Source: Mallotus nudiflorus (lineage: Eukaryota > Streptophyta > Magnoliopsida > Malpighiales > Euphorbiaceae). Taken from it: a DNA stretch of 64,000 bases. The stretch is taken from contig CANTUR010000651.1 of assembly GCA_947683625.1 (NCBI GenBank), positions 62,001-126,000 on the forward strand, in the 5' to 3' direction. The position numbers and the translations under genes were made by a program. This document shows positions 25,763 to 39,894 of the stretch, piece by piece (the first letter of the stretch is position 1; each line of letters begins with the position of its first letter). The notes under the pieces are model-generated. The model worked only from the letters and a program-made list of their open reading frames with translations. It made no database searches and was not told the DNA's origin.

Positions 25763-28700
25763 TATAATGACCCTTGTTTTAAATTATTAAAATAAATTTC
25801 GAGATTTGCAATATTAATAAAATTTAAAATTTTATTTATATATTATTATTATTTATAATTAATACTCGCTATTTTACATAAATATATTTTCTTACGTAAA
25901 ATAATTTAATTGAAGTTTAATTTAAAAAAAATTAAAGATATTATCATTATTTTATTATTATTATTATTATTATTATACTAAAATGTTTTAGGTGCATGTG
26001 TGTCCGTATGATATATATATATAAAGAAGTTAAGTTACAAAATCAAAAAAAAAAAAATTCGGGACGAAGTCATCCCTTCTCCCATGTCTATTTCTTTTTC
26101 CTTTTTTCTCCCACAACCACTCTATGCTTCTCCTCCACTGTCAGACTGCCTTCACCTGCCACCACGACCACTGCCAGACCCCATTAGCATCACCTCGTCT
26201 TCTCCTTCTTCACTTCCCGTCGCCTGCTCCTTCCTCTTTCCTCCATTTTCTTCATCAACTTGAGAGCATGCACAACGGACCGGCGACGACTTCGATGACT
26301 CCAACTTCTGTTCTTGGTCTTTACCGACCCCTCTAGCTCTAGCCAAGATGATTATAAGCTTGGTTCAAGCTCAATCCTCCTAGTTTGTTAGTTATTTCAA
26401 GTTTTTGTTTATGTGATTTTAGGGCTTTATTTTTTTTAGATAGTTACTGATTTATTTGTGGATTTTTATTTTGAATTATTGTTCTTGGTAGCTCCATCTT
26501 GCTAAAAAAAATTGTTAATTTTTTTGAATTAGTTTGAATTTATGGGTATTTTGATTATTTTAATATTAAATATTGAATTTTTGTTAATTAGGTTAATTAA
26601 TTATTTTGAATAAAAATTTGATTAATTTAGTGTTAGTATATTATGTTATTAATTTTATTATTAAGAAAATAACTTTTGGGTATATTATATAAATTTTAGA
26701 AATATCTTTGTATTATGGAAATATTGGAATTCTATGTTAGGTATGTATTTTGTTGATAATACTGTTAAATAATATGTTTTAAGTAATGTTAGAATAATTT
26801 ATGGTGACAAAATTATTTTTGTGATTTTATATAAATTTTTGAGGAAATTATGTAGTATTATGTGATTTTTGAATTATAGGTTAATTGTGGGTTTTTGTGG
26901 AAATTATAGTTAAATAATATAATTTATATAATTTTATGATTTTATAGGATATTAAAATGATTTTTATAAATTATTTACTATTTTTAATTAATTATTACTA
27001 ATTTTTGAAAATTTATCTTTAAATAATATATTATTTACTTTTTTGGTGATTAAATGGATTTTTAATTACTTCCATTATATAATCAAGTTATTGAGTATAT
27101 AAAAGTGAATTTTATTATTATATGTTGAATAATTGAAAATATTATATTATTATTTGAGATATTTATTTAATTGTGGTGAAATAATTATATTTAGTGTTTT
27201 AATGTTTAAATATATTATATTTTGGTATTTTGAGAATATCTATGGAATTTAATGATTTTTAGTATATTTATTATATTAATGTATTTTTGGTGAATTTGTG
27301 AACTTCGGTTGGGAATTATGCAGTTCAGGGTCCCAACCGAAGATGTTAAGTGTTTTGTGTTATAAGTGTGTTTTTCTTGCAGGATCAACTCTATTTTTTA
27401 GTAGAGAAATGTTCATTTTACAAAGGAGGTTCTGCCAAATTTTCGGTAGAATTCTCATAAAATGTGGCATCGGGTCGATCATGAATTTTCATGTTTTATT
27501 TAAGTTTTGTATTCCTAAATTGAGTCTCTTTTAGAAGTATAAGTTAGGAATTTATTCTAATTCATTATTATTTTATTTTTCTAGTTGCACCAAGACCGAG
27601 GCCTATAAGACTGGGTCAGTCGAGCTAGTCTTGTGGAACGCAACATTGTGAGTTATTATCTTATGCTAGTCTCGTGGAACACAACATTGTGAGTTATTAT
27701 CTTATACGCATATAGGACGCATGATTTTAAATATTCATGTTTTTATTATATATTTATACATGAATTGTTTTATTGAATTTTTTAGTATATGTTAGGTATA
27801 TTTTAAAATAAATGCATGTTATATTTTCGATATATATTTAGAATGTTTTCAGTATATTCTTGGTTTTTATTTGGTTGATTTTGGATTTATTTAGCATATA
27901 TATACTTGAAATATACTTAGTATATTTTTTGTATATATATGGTTTATTTCATTATTTTGAATGTCATTGGTGATTTAATTATGCATTATTTATTTTCCAT
28001 ATGTACGCTTAATTTTAATTGAAGGACATCAATAGAACGTGCTACCTAGTGGGCAACACTAGGATCGTGTACATACCAATGTGATAGATTTAGGGTTGAG
28101 TTGTGAATCACTTGAGGTGATATATGATTGATTGATTGATTTGAGATTGACATAATTGAATAGTGTAGTTACTGGAGCTTGTTGACTTAATGTCTCGGGG
28201 CCAATCTACTGTCCATAATGGAATAAGTGAATTAATTTGAAATTAAATGAACATGTATGACTAAAGAGATATTATTGATTGAGGTTGCGATTAAATAGGG
28301 TTCTATTTCATCAATCACTAAAATAAATGTTTTTCAGCATTTATTATATAAAGTGATTTCAGCATCTGTTTGAAATGCCTGTATATATTTATTATATATA
28401 CTGATAATTGATCGCATATCACATTAGGAGATGCATGTATATATAATATAATAATTCACTCAATGAGGTATGACTCCCCTCAGTTGTTGATTTTTCAGGA
28501 GATTCATCTTCCTCATACCTCAGTAGTAGGCCCATCTGCCAGACTCCTTCAACACTAGCTAGTCTATGTAAATTGCTTATCTGACTTTTATTATATTTTA
28601 AAAAACTACAATAGTAGTTGTTTGTATTTGTAGAATGGTTTTAATATCAGAGGTCTTTTTTTGAATGTTGTACAAAATATTTTATTTTATGATAGACAGA

Positions 28701-28862
28701 AGTATTTAATTTTTTTATATATCAATTTAAGATTTTAATTCTAGTGCATATTTTATTTATTTATTGCATGTTTTTATTCTTTTAAGGCTTGCTACGAGTT
28801 TCGGATTCAAAAGAATTCTCATTCCCTAGTGTCGGTTATGACTCCCGTTTTAGATCGTGACA
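25763..28862 (+). repeat. Solo LTR (family 2)
   Basis: 3100 nt, TATAATGACCC to AGATCGTGACA, flanked by ACCTC at 25758-25762 and 28863-28867. It is the same family as the element B LTRs (TGTAATGACCC) but inserted in B on the opposite strand. It keeps the hairpin domain in a paired-change version (27303-27345, 27388-27460) and the acceptor-like TTTCTAG|TTGCACCAAG near 27583. A short duplication of the CTCGTGGAACGCAACATTGTGAGTTATTATCTTA-like segment lies at 27630-27703. Confidence 0.92.
27630..27703 (+). repeat. Short tandem duplication in family-2 LTR
   Basis: A segment of about 37 nt beginning CTAGTCTTGTGGAACGCAAC and ending TTATTATCTTA is repeated directly as CTAGTCTCGTGGAACACAAC...TTATTATCTTA. 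It duplicates the end of the exon-2-like block together with its GTGAGTT motif. Confidence 0.8.
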
Positions 28863-29121
28863 ACCTCATCCTGAAAGGAGTCATCATCCTTGACCTCAAT
28901 GATCTGCAGAGCGACACGCGCTCATCACCTTATTCAGAAAAGATAAAAACCAATGAGATTCAGACAACAAATAGATAACATAAAGATTACGCGGAAAACT
29001 AAATCAAAGAAAACTTAGCAAAGACATAGTTGAACCTAATTTACTGCAGTAGTTTTAAAGAAAACAAAACTCTAAAAACATAGGTCCACAACACTAATAA
29101 CCTAGGCTTTAATACAAACTT
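28863..29121 (-). pseudogene. Element B gag start and leader
   Basis: The remaining 5' internal part of element B. It matches 47265-47528 and 55500-55761 of the tandem array (gag N-terminus, then the leader up to the primer binding site). It begins with the ACCTC duplicate of the solo LTR at 25763. Confidence 0.8.
29106..29117 (-). promoter_or_regulatory. Degenerate primer binding site of element B
   Basis: It sits at the position of the TGGTATCAGAGC site in the sister elements (four bases from the LTR edge) but reads TTGTATTAAAGC on the minus strand. It is a decayed initiator tRNA-Met site. Confidence 0.7.
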
Positions 29122-32100
29122 GATCACGACCTAAACTAGAAGTCATGACCTTGTCAAGACCCAAAACAGGGGCCATGACCGGCGCTAGGGGACGGGAATT
29201 CTTTCGAATCCGGAACCCGTAGCAAGCCTAAAAATAAAATAAAATATGCAATAGTAATAGTAACAATATCAAATTTGCAGCGGAAATAAAAATTGTAAAT
29301 ATAATAATAACATTTCCATCAACTGGATTTAATTTAAATCTCAACTCATATATAAAATCATTTTAATACAATCTAGTTCAAATTCTTAAAATGCATCTCG
29401 CATAAATAAAATACATAATATCTCACAATTAATTTACAACTACTGCAGTGTCTAGATTATAAAAATAAGACTCAAGTAAGCAGTTTACATAAAGAAGTCG
29501 GGGCGGAAGAAATCCGGCGTATGGGCCTGCTACTGAAGTCTGAAGATGTTGACTCTCCTGAAAAATTATCAACGGAGGGGAGTCAGACCTCACTGAGTGA
29601 ATTACTATAATATATATACATACACACTAAATGACAATGCATACAGTCAACAGTATATATGTAATATGTAAATATATACACGCAATTTCACACAGATGCA
29701 GAAAAATCATTTTTATATAATTTTATTTAAAATCACAATTTATGAAGGATCACATAGAACCCTAGAATATCGCAACCTCAAAAACAGTGTTAGACAACAC
29801 TCTAGCCACACAAGCTCACTTAATCCAAATATATCCACTTAATCCATTTAGACAGTAGACTGGCCCCGAGACACTAAGTCAACCGAGCTCCAGCAGTCTG
29901 ACTGCCAGTGTGATTGGCCCCGAGACACTTGGTCAACCGAGCTCCAGCAATCACACCTCCAAACCATATCTCACACATATCAATAATCATATTCAATCAA
30001 TATCCACAAATGGTTAGTAATATAGCCTAAATACTATAGGCGTACCGATACGTACTCGGTCCTAGTGCTGCCCACTAGGTAGCACGTTCTATCGATATCC
30101 TTCATCATTAATAATATAAAACATTCATTCATAAAAATAAATGATGCATGAAGTTCAATAAAATATCAACATAAACCATATATATACTAAAAATATACCA
30201 AAAGTAAACCAGGTATATTTCGAGTATATATACGTCAAATAAATCCAATCAAATCATAAATTAAACTAGAAATATATTTAAAAACATTTTAAATATAATT
30301 TATTTACAAAACATGTATACAATTTAATAAATACCAAAAATAAACTAAAAATAAACCAAAAATATAACTTAAGAAATAATCAAATTATTTATGCATATTT
30401 AATCAACACAAAACATGCATTTCTAAATCATGCATCCTAAGCATATATATATATAGTATAGTAACTCACAAATCAGTGCGCTCCACGAGATGGATCCGAC
30501 GGGCTTGGTCCACTAGCCCTCGGTCTCGGCGCAACTAAACAAGAAATAAATAACCGACATCAGAATAAACCTAACAAAAATCCTAGAATTCGATCTAGAA
30601 TATTTAATCACAGAAACAGAATTAGGGTTCAACTGGACATCACGTTTTACGAGAATTCTATCGAAAATCCGGCAGAACCTCCCCTGTAAAAAGGACATCT
30701 CTCTACTCAAAAGAGTAGAGCCGACCCTGCAAGGAAATACACTTCAAAAAATAAGCGCAACATAAATCCACAACCCCTCGACCGGACTCCAAACTACAAT
30801 CTACCGACCGGGGTCCACAAACACAGAACAATTCTGATAATACCAAAAATACCCTTAAAACCTAAAAATACATTTTATAGGTAGAAATTACATAATTAAC
30901 CTTTAAACATATTAAAAACCAATAAAAACTCATTTTATTAGAAAAACCGTAAATTATATATATAATTGAAAATAATTCACGAAAAATAGTTTTAATTAGT
31001 TAAAAATACTAAATAATTTGTAGAAATCATTTTTATACCTTAAATAACTATTAAAACCAATTAAATTACATTTTTAGACAATTTAGGGTAAAATTACCAA
31101 AATACCCCTATATATATAAATATACTATAATTACTTCAAAAATTCACCAAAAATTATACAATTATCCAAAATTAATTTTCTCAACATATTTATCAATAAT
31201 ATTAATAATTAAACTCAATTAACCAATTAATTTCAATTAAAAACATAATTAACCCTAATTTCCCAAAATTACATAAATTTTAATAATTCAAAATAAATAC
31301 TTAGAAATTCATAAAAATTCCAAATAAATTCCTATAGTTCATTTCAACACCTAATTTAACCATAAACACAATTTCATAATTTAAATAATTAATTTCCGAA
31401 AATTAGAAAATAATATTAAAATATTCAAAAATACCCAAAAATCCAAAAAATCTCCAAAAATTCCACAAAAATTCATAAATGTATATTAAGCTACTAGGAT
31501 CAACATTTGTGAAGGGAGTTTTCATGAATCAATCAATTCGAAGCTTAAAAAAATCAAAAACCCTAATGTGACTGAAATTGAAAATTCAAAACCTAAGCAA
31601 ATCTAGACCATTTTAGCTTAAACCAAAGTTAGAATCACACTCACCAGAGCTCAAGGAGAATAAAGAGACTGGCGGTGTCGAAAATGGTGGCCGAAATCGT
31701 CGTCGACGGCAAAGGAAAGAAGTTTTGGCCAAAAGGGAAAACGGGGGCTAATCGACACCGGGGAAGGAGCTGGGGGCGGCGGAGTGGTTGGCTGGGGCAG
31801 ACGGAGCTCCTGGCGGCACACCGACGGTCGGGAATCGGGAGTTGCAGCGGTGAGGGATGGGTGGTCGGGCGCACGGGAGAAAGAAGAAGAAGAAGAAGAA
31901 AAAGAAAAAATAAAGAAAAGAAAAAGAAAAGAAAAAAAATAAAAAATAACAATTTTAATAAAATATTTAGAAAAATTTACATCCACACACTTAATAATTT
32001 AATAATAAATTAAATAATTAAATAATAATAAATTAATAAACAAATAATAAAATATTAGGGTAATATATATTAAACCCTATTTAAATAAATATCGCACACA

Positions 32101-35076
32101 TACACGGTGTTTAGTAATTTAAAAATACGTATGAGTTCATGCAAGTCCGAAAATATATTTAAAATAATTAATAGTAAATTATTTACGTGAAAATTTCCCC
32201 GAAAATGCAAGTCCCGGGAAAATTTTACGTAAAGCATTGTAAATAATACACAATAATTAAAATAGGTTTTAAATACATATCAACTCGTGAAAATATCGTA
32301 ATATATATTCAAAAATTATTAACGCTGTATATCCCGGTACAGTGTAAAAATATTTTAAAAACACGGGATATTACATGACCGGTACTAGAGAATGGAAATT
32401 CCTTTAAATCCGGAACCCGTATCAAACCTTAAAAATATGCTAGAATTAAAACTTTAATCAATATAAAAATAATAATATAAAAATATGCTAGAATTAAAAC
32501 TTTAATCAATATAAAAATAAATACTTAAATTTCATATCATAATAAAAATATTCATACAATATTTTGATACAAATCTCAAAACCAAAATAACACACTACTA
32601 ATACAATAACACTACTACTGCAGTCTCTAGAGTACAATAAGAGTTCAGATAATAAATTTACATAGTCTAACCAAAGCTAAAAAAGATTGGTGAAGAAGTC
32701 TACTACTGAGGTTTGAAGAACAAGAATCTCTTGAAAAAAAATATTAAGGGGGATCATATCTCACTGAGTGAATTATTATAATATATATACATGCAACCTA
32801 AAGTCATATGCAATTAAGCATCAATATATATATAAACATATAGGCATTTCACACAGATGCTAAAATTTGGCTTTTATATATAAATTAAATTCATAAAAAA
32901 AAGTTTATTTAAATGAAGGATCAAATAGAACCCTAATATATTCGCAACCTCAATCATAAAATCAATAGCTAACTGGCTTATCCAAAACTCCAAGTATTCA
33001 TTTATACAACTTAAGGTAGTAGACTGGCCTCGAATACACCAGATCAACCAAGGATCCGCAACTGCCCTTTCCAATAACCAATAATCTCCATATTCTCATT
33101 CATAATCAAGCATCAAAATTTCAACCTAATTCTACCGTACTATTGCGCAATAGTCCTAGAGTAGCCCACCAGATAGCATGTTATATTGATAACCTTCAAT
33201 AAATTGCATAAATATTGGAAAATAATAAAATGCACAATTAAAATATAATGGCATCCATTATAGAAGAATATATCATTTATATACTAAAAATATACCAAAC
33301 ATATACTAAAAATATTACAAATATATATGCCACATATATATCAAAATAAACCATAAATATACCACTCCATATTAAGAATATATCAAATATATGTCGCATA
33401 TATATCGAAATATACCAAAAACTTATTGAAAGTATACCAAAAATATACTAAATCATTTAATAAAACAGTTCATGTATAAATACATATTAAAAACATGAAT
33501 GCTTATAATCATGCATCCTATATGTAGTGTATATATAAAATAATAACTCACATGTTTGCGCTCCTCGAGACATACTCAACGAACCTGGTTTGATAAGTCT
33601 TGATCTCGGTGCAACTATAAAAAATAAATAATAATAATAATAATATCAAAATATATTCCTAACTCATACTTCTAAAAATTCTAAAAGATGATTTGATCTA
33701 AGAATCAAAACTTAGGATCGACCCGACGTCACGTTTTACAAAAATTCTATCCAAAAATCGACAGAGTCTCCTCTGTAAAATGAACAAAATATAGCCAATC
33801 TTGCAAGAAAATACACTTCTAATAACACAATAGTTCAACACCTCGGGTTGGGATGCTAAACTACTCAAATTCCCAACCGAGGTTTACAATTCACAATAAA
33901 ATCAATATTAAAAAATAAATATAATAAAAATCACTAAATTCCATAAATATCAATAAAATTTGAAAATATATTTTATTTAAATAATAAAAACATTAAAAAT
34001 AATTATTTTCACATAAACTAAATAAAATCTCAAATAAATTCGATAATATTAATAAAATCCAATTTTTCAATTATTCAAAAGAAAATAGTAAAATTCACAA
34101 TTAATTACTTAAATAGTTTAAATATATAATAAAAATAGTTAAAAACTATTTCAATCACAAAAATAGTATATAAAATTATTATTTGAATATATTTTTGAAA
34201 ATTATTATTTATTAGTTAAAAATAGTAAATAATTTGTAAAAATTATTTTAATACTATTTATTATTCCAAAATTATTTAAAACATATTATTTAACTATAAT
34301 TCAAATAAAAATACATAATTTACCTATAAATCCAAAATTCACATAATACTAAATATTATTCAAAAAAATTAACCAAAATTAGAAAAAATTATTTTCTCAC
34401 TACTAAAATTAATAATTTAAATTAACTATACTAATTAACCTAATTTTCCATAATAAACATATAAAACTCATAATAAATAAAAATTCATTTAATTATCAAA
34501 AATACAATAATTATATATAAATTAAATAAATTCAAAAAAATAAAATAAGAATATATTTAGGAAGCTTAAGTTTCATACATCAACACTTCCAAAAGAAATA
34601 TTCAAGAAACATTCAAACTCAAGCTTAAAAAAAATAAAAACCCTAAATACACATAAACTAAACTTAGAGATTTCTAACTAACCAGACATTGTGGAGTTGA
34701 AATGAGTTGAGAATCAAGAAGTACGCATCAAGAGGAGTCTAATGAGCCTAAAAATTCAAGCTAAATTGACCAAAAACTTGCCGGTGTTACTGTAGCTCTT
34801 GCTATGATTCTCAATTTTCTAGTGATGACAAAGGGAGGAGAAGGTGGCAGTCAACGGCAGGAAGAGGCTGAAGGTGATGGTGAGCTTTGTGGTAGTCTAT
34901 GGCGGCGTTAGGAGCTTAGGCTGGACACTGGCAGTGAACAGAAATGGAGAAGAAGAAGAAAAGAAAAAAAAAAGAAAAAGAATAAGTGGGGGAGGTTGAC
35001 TCGTTTTCGCTTTTGACAAAAAAAATAAAATATATATATATATATCTGTGTGTGTGTGTGTGTATTAACTACATAC
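29122..35076 (-). repeat. Element B 5' LTR (family 2), interrupted and truncated
   Basis: Pieces 29122-29150 and 32376-35076 align with the 3' LTR at 5719-8915, including the family-2 hairpin block (about 33840-33890) and the leader region (about 34680-34990). It stops at 35076 just after the TA and TG microsatellites. The outer segment of about 350 nt, which should end GGGTCATTACA, is absent, and the third-family LTR begins instead. Confidence 0.85.
29152..32375 (-). repeat. Solo LTR (family 1, minus strand)
   Basis: About 3224 nt, TGTCAAGACCC to GGGATATTACA, with TGACC at 29146-29150 and 32376-32380; one extra T at 29151 separates the left TSD from the TG end. There is no internal region. 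It is inserted about 29 nt inside the tip of the element B 5' LTR, within 3 nt of the homologous place where element A entered the 3' LTR. The donor-like site is nearly intact (CTCTG|GTGAGTG near 31645). A purine-rich run lies at 31876-31945. Confidence 0.92.
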
Positions 35077-36044
35077 TGTTATAACCCGATATTTTAAATT
35101 TTAAAAATATATTTTGGGATAGTATTAATAATTTTAAATTTTAATTGTGTATTATTATTGGTAATTACTAATGTTAATTATGTATGCTATTTTAAAAGTG
35201 TAAAATATTTATTTTTGAAAGTTTATTAATTAAATATTATAGTATTTAATATTGTTATTAATATGATTATTGTTACATTATTCTATTATTATTGTTAATT
35301 ATTATTATTAAGTATTATGGAGGGCACTTTAGTAATTTTACCTATAATTAAAAAAATAAAAATAAAAAAAACATACAAAATGGTCAAATCGGGGTCAACC
35401 TTTCTTCTCTTCCCCTTCTTCTTTTTCTTTCTCTTTTTCTTCTTCTTCTTCTTTTTCCTTCTCATTCTCACCAACTTCCATCCCCACTTGTCTGGAGCCG
35501 CCCAGCCACCATCGAGCATCGCTGCCGCTTCCCATTCCCTCCAGCACGTCAAAACGCCGCCTGCACCACCGGAAGCCATTATTGATCGAAAGTTAAGGTT
35601 TTGGTCGCTGGTGATGAATCCGGTCACTTCAACTTCCACCGCCGATCTCATTTGACTCTCTGAGCTCCTGTGATCTCAAATCCAAGCTCCGTTTGAGTTT
35701 AAACCCAACTGTTTGTGAGTTTTTTAATTTTTTCGGTTTTGAGCTATTATTTTTTTTATTTTTTTGAGTTGATTTTTGGTTGAATCCTGAAAAATACCTT
35801 TACAAACTTTGATTCTTATTGCTTGACCTTCATGAATATATTTTTGCTATAATTTTTGAAATTTATTTTAATTTTGGTGCATTTTTTATTATTTTATTAT
35901 TATTTATTTAATTTTCGTAAATTAATTTATTTAATTAAAAATTTCATTGATTTAGTTTTATTATTAGTTTTTATTAATTTTAGTGTTGAGAAAATAACTT
36001 TTGGGATTATTATATAATTTTTAATAATATTTTTAGTTTATGTA

Positions 36045-36480
36045 TGTAATATCCCGTATTTCTAAATATTTTAATACTGCATCGGGATATGCAGTGTTAA
36101 TAATTTTTGTATATATTTATGATATTTTATGAGTTGCTATTTAATTAAAATTGATTTTTAATTGTTTATTATTATTTTAAGTGTTTTACGTAAAATTTTC
36201 CCGGGACTTACATTTTCGGGGAAATTGATACGTAAACTATTTATATTTAATTATTTTAAATGAATTTCCATAATTGCATGAACTCATACATATTTTTAAA
36301 ATACTAAATAAAGCCTATGTGTGTATATATTTATTTAATTAGGGTTTAATTTATTACCCTAATATTTTATTATTTATTTATTTGGTTTATTGTTAGTTAA
36401 TTATTTTTATGTAGCATATAAATTATTAAAATATTAAATGTGTGGTGTGTGATTTTCCCAAGTATTTTATTAATATACTA

Positions 36481-36539
<59 letters not shown>

Positions 36540-39271
36540 ATTTTTCTTTTTCTTTCTTTCTTTTTCTTTTCTTTTCCCTTCGGTTTCTTCTTCTTCCCCG
36601 ACAACTCACTCCCTCTCACCCTCGCCGTCCGATCACCGACCGTCAATGTGCCTTCCCCTACGTGTCACCGTTCTCCTCCGCTGCCTCGCCGTCCCAGCCA
36701 TCTTCTCCGGCAACGACTTGCTCATTTTCTGCCATTATTGGCCGAAATCCAAGCTTCAACGTTTCTTCCTCCTCCGACCACCAAACTTCGCGTTTATGGT
36801 GTCTTTGGACTCCCCTAGAAACAGTAATCTTGATTCTAGCTTTGGTTTGAGCTCAAATTCCCTTGAATTCCTTGTTTTTCGATTTTTCTCATTTTGGCCG
36901 AATTAGGTTTTTGAATTTTTCTTGTTGATTCAAGAAAATTCCCTTAACAAATGTTGATCCTAGTAGCTTAATCTTCATGTGTGAATTTTTGTAGAATTTT
37001 TGGAGATTATTTTGATTTTTGGGTATTTTTGAATATTTTAATATTATTTTCTAATTTTCGGAAATTAATTAATTAAATTATAAAATTGTGTTTTATGGTA
37101 AATATAGGTGTTGAAATGAATTATAGGAATTTATTTAGAATTTTTATGAATTTCTATGTATTTATTTTGAATTATTTAAGTTTATGTAATTTTTGGAAAA
37201 TAGGGTTAATTGTGTTTTTAATTGAATTTAATTGTTTAATTGAGTTTAATTATTAATATTATTGATAAATATGTTGAGAAAATTAATTTTGGATAATTAT
37301 ACTATTTTTGGTGAATTTTTGAAGTAATTTTAGTATATTTATATATATAGGGGTATTTTGGTAATTTTACATGAAATTGACTAAAAATATAATTAAATTG
37401 GTTTTAATAGTTATTTAAGGTATAAAAATGATTTCTACAAATTATTTGGTATTTTTAACTAATTAAAACTAATTTTCATGAATTATTTTCAATTATATAT
37501 ATAATATACGATTTTTCTAAATAAATGAGTTTTTATTGGTTTTTAATGTATTTCAGGGCTAATTATGTAATTTCTATTTATAAAATGTATTTCTGTGTTA
37601 TAAGGGTATTTTTGGTAATTCTGAAATTATTCTGTGATTGTGGACCCCAGTCGGTAGATTGTAGTTTGAAGTCCGACCGAGGGGTTGTGGATGAGTTGTT
37701 GTGCCTGTTTTTCGAAGTGTGTTTCTTTGCAGGGTCGGCTCTACTCTTTGAGTAGAGAGATGTCCGTTTTACAAGGGAGGTTCTGTCGAATTTTCGGTAG
37801 AATTCTCGTAAAACGTGATGTCCGGTCGAACCCTAATTCTGTTTCTGTGTCTAATATTCTAGATTGAGTTTTTAGGATTTTCTGTTAGGTTATTTCTGAT
37901 GTCTGTTATTTACTGTCTGTTTAGTTGCACCAAGACCGAGGCCTAGTGGACCAAGCCTGTCGGATCCATCTTGAGGAGCGCACTAAGTGTGAGTTACTAT
38001 TTTATATATATATGCTTAGGGTTCATGATTTAGAAATGTATGTTTTATTTTGATTAAATATGCATAAATAGTTTGATTATTTTTTAAGTTTACTTTAGTT
38101 TATTTTTGGTTTATCTTTGGTTTATTTTTGGTATATTGTAAATTATTTACATGCTTTATTTAACATTTATACTTAAAATGTTTTTAAATATGTTTCTAGT
38201 TTATTTTGCAAATATATTGGATTTATTTGAAGTATATATACTCGAAATATACCTGGTTTATTTTTGGTATATTTCTAGTATATATATGGTTTATAATGCT
38301 ATTTTATTCAAATTCATGCATCATTTATTTGTGAATGTATGTTTTATATTTAATAAATGAAGGATATCGATAGAACGTGCTACCTAGTGGGCAGCACTAG
38401 GACCGAGTACGTACCGGTATGCTTATAGCATTTAGGCTATATTACTAACCATTTGTGGACATTGATTGAATTTGATTATTTGATGTGTGAGATATGATTT
38501 GGGAGTGTGATTGCTGAAGCTCGGTTGACCAAGTGCTCGGGGCCAATCACACTGACAGTCAGACTGCTGGAGCTCGGTTGACTTAGTGTCTCGGGGCCAG
38601 TCTACTGTCCAAATAGAACAAGTGAATATTTTGGAATAAGTGAGCCTGTATGGCTAGAGTGTTGTCTAACACTGCTTTGAGGTTGCAATATTCTAGGGTT
38701 CTATTTGATCCTTTATAACCAGTGGTTTTCAGACAAAATATATAAAAATGATTTTATTGCATCCGTGTGTATTTGCCTGTATATATAATTATATATACTT
38801 TTGACTGTATGCATTGTCATTTAGTATGCATGTATATATATTATCGTAATTCACTCAGTGAGGTCTGACTCCCCTCCGTTGACTATTTTTCAGGAGAGTC
38901 ATCATCTTCAGACCTTAGTAGCAGGCATGTACGCCGGATTTCTTCCACTCCGACTTCTCTATGTAAACTGCTCATTTGAGTTTATTTTATTAATCTAGAC
39001 ACTGCAATAGTTATATAAATTTGCAAGATATGTACTTTAAACATTTGAACTGGATTGTATTAAAAAAGTTTATTTATAATCATTTGAGGATTTGATTTAA
39101 ATCCCGTGGTGGATCATTATTTTGATATTTATAATTTTATTTCCGTTGCATTAAAAGCTGTTGTTATTATTATTGCATGTTTATTTTATTTTTAGGCTTG
39201 GTACGGGTTCTGGATTCGAAAGAATTCCCGTTCCCTAGCGCCGGTCATGGCCCCTGTTTTGGGTCGTGACA
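36045..39271 (+). repeat. Solo LTR (family 1)
   Basis: 3227 nt, TGTAATATCCCG to GTCGTGACA, flanked by ATGTA at 36040-36044 and 39272-39276, with no internal region. It is inserted in the third-family LTR. It has a TA run at 36487-36537 and a diverged leader block in which the donor-like site is not recognisable. The hairpin block is at about 37635-37820 and the second cluster at about 38380-38600. Confidence 0.95.
36487..36537. repeat. (TA)n microsatellite in LTR promoter region
   Basis: About 25 TA units at the recurrent microsatellite position of the family-1 LTR, just upstream of a CT-rich run and the GC-rich leader block. Confidence 0.93.
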
Positions 39272-39894
39272 ATGTAAATATTGGATAATTAGGTTAAATA
39301 TGTATTTTTGTTGAAATTCTTATTTAATAATGCTTTTTAATAGATATTAGTATATTATATGTTGGTAAAATAATTTTAATGATTTTATATGATTTTTATA
39401 GAATTTTTGAGGAAATTATTTAGTATTATGGATATTTTGAATTATTAGGGTAATTGTGTAATTTTGTTATTAAATATTATGTTTTAAATGGTTTTAGAAT
39501 TATTTAAGGTAATAAAATGATTTTTATAAATTATTTACTATTTTTAACTAATTAATACTAATTTTCAAAAATTATTTTCAAATAATGTATTATTTATTAA
39601 ACTGGTAATTAAATAGGGTTTTAATTATTTTTAATATATATTTAGGCTATTTAAGTTATTTGAATATATTAAAGTGATTTTTACTAATTTATATTGAATT
39701 ATTGAGAAATTTGATTTTTTAAAAAATATTGTATTATTATTTTGGGATTTTTACTTAATTATTGTAAAATTAATTATATTGAGTTTTTTAATGTTAAATA
39801 TGCTATATTTTGATATTTTCAAGATATTTGTGGAAATTATTGAATTTTAATATATTTATGGTATTATTTAGTTTTTGGTGAATTGTGGACTTCG

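Noticed and set aside
35295..35655. Overlapping frames of 110-118 residues on both strands in the third-family LTR
   Set aside because: Low-complexity CT/GA run plus leader block; no similarity to a known protein and not kept in other LTRs.
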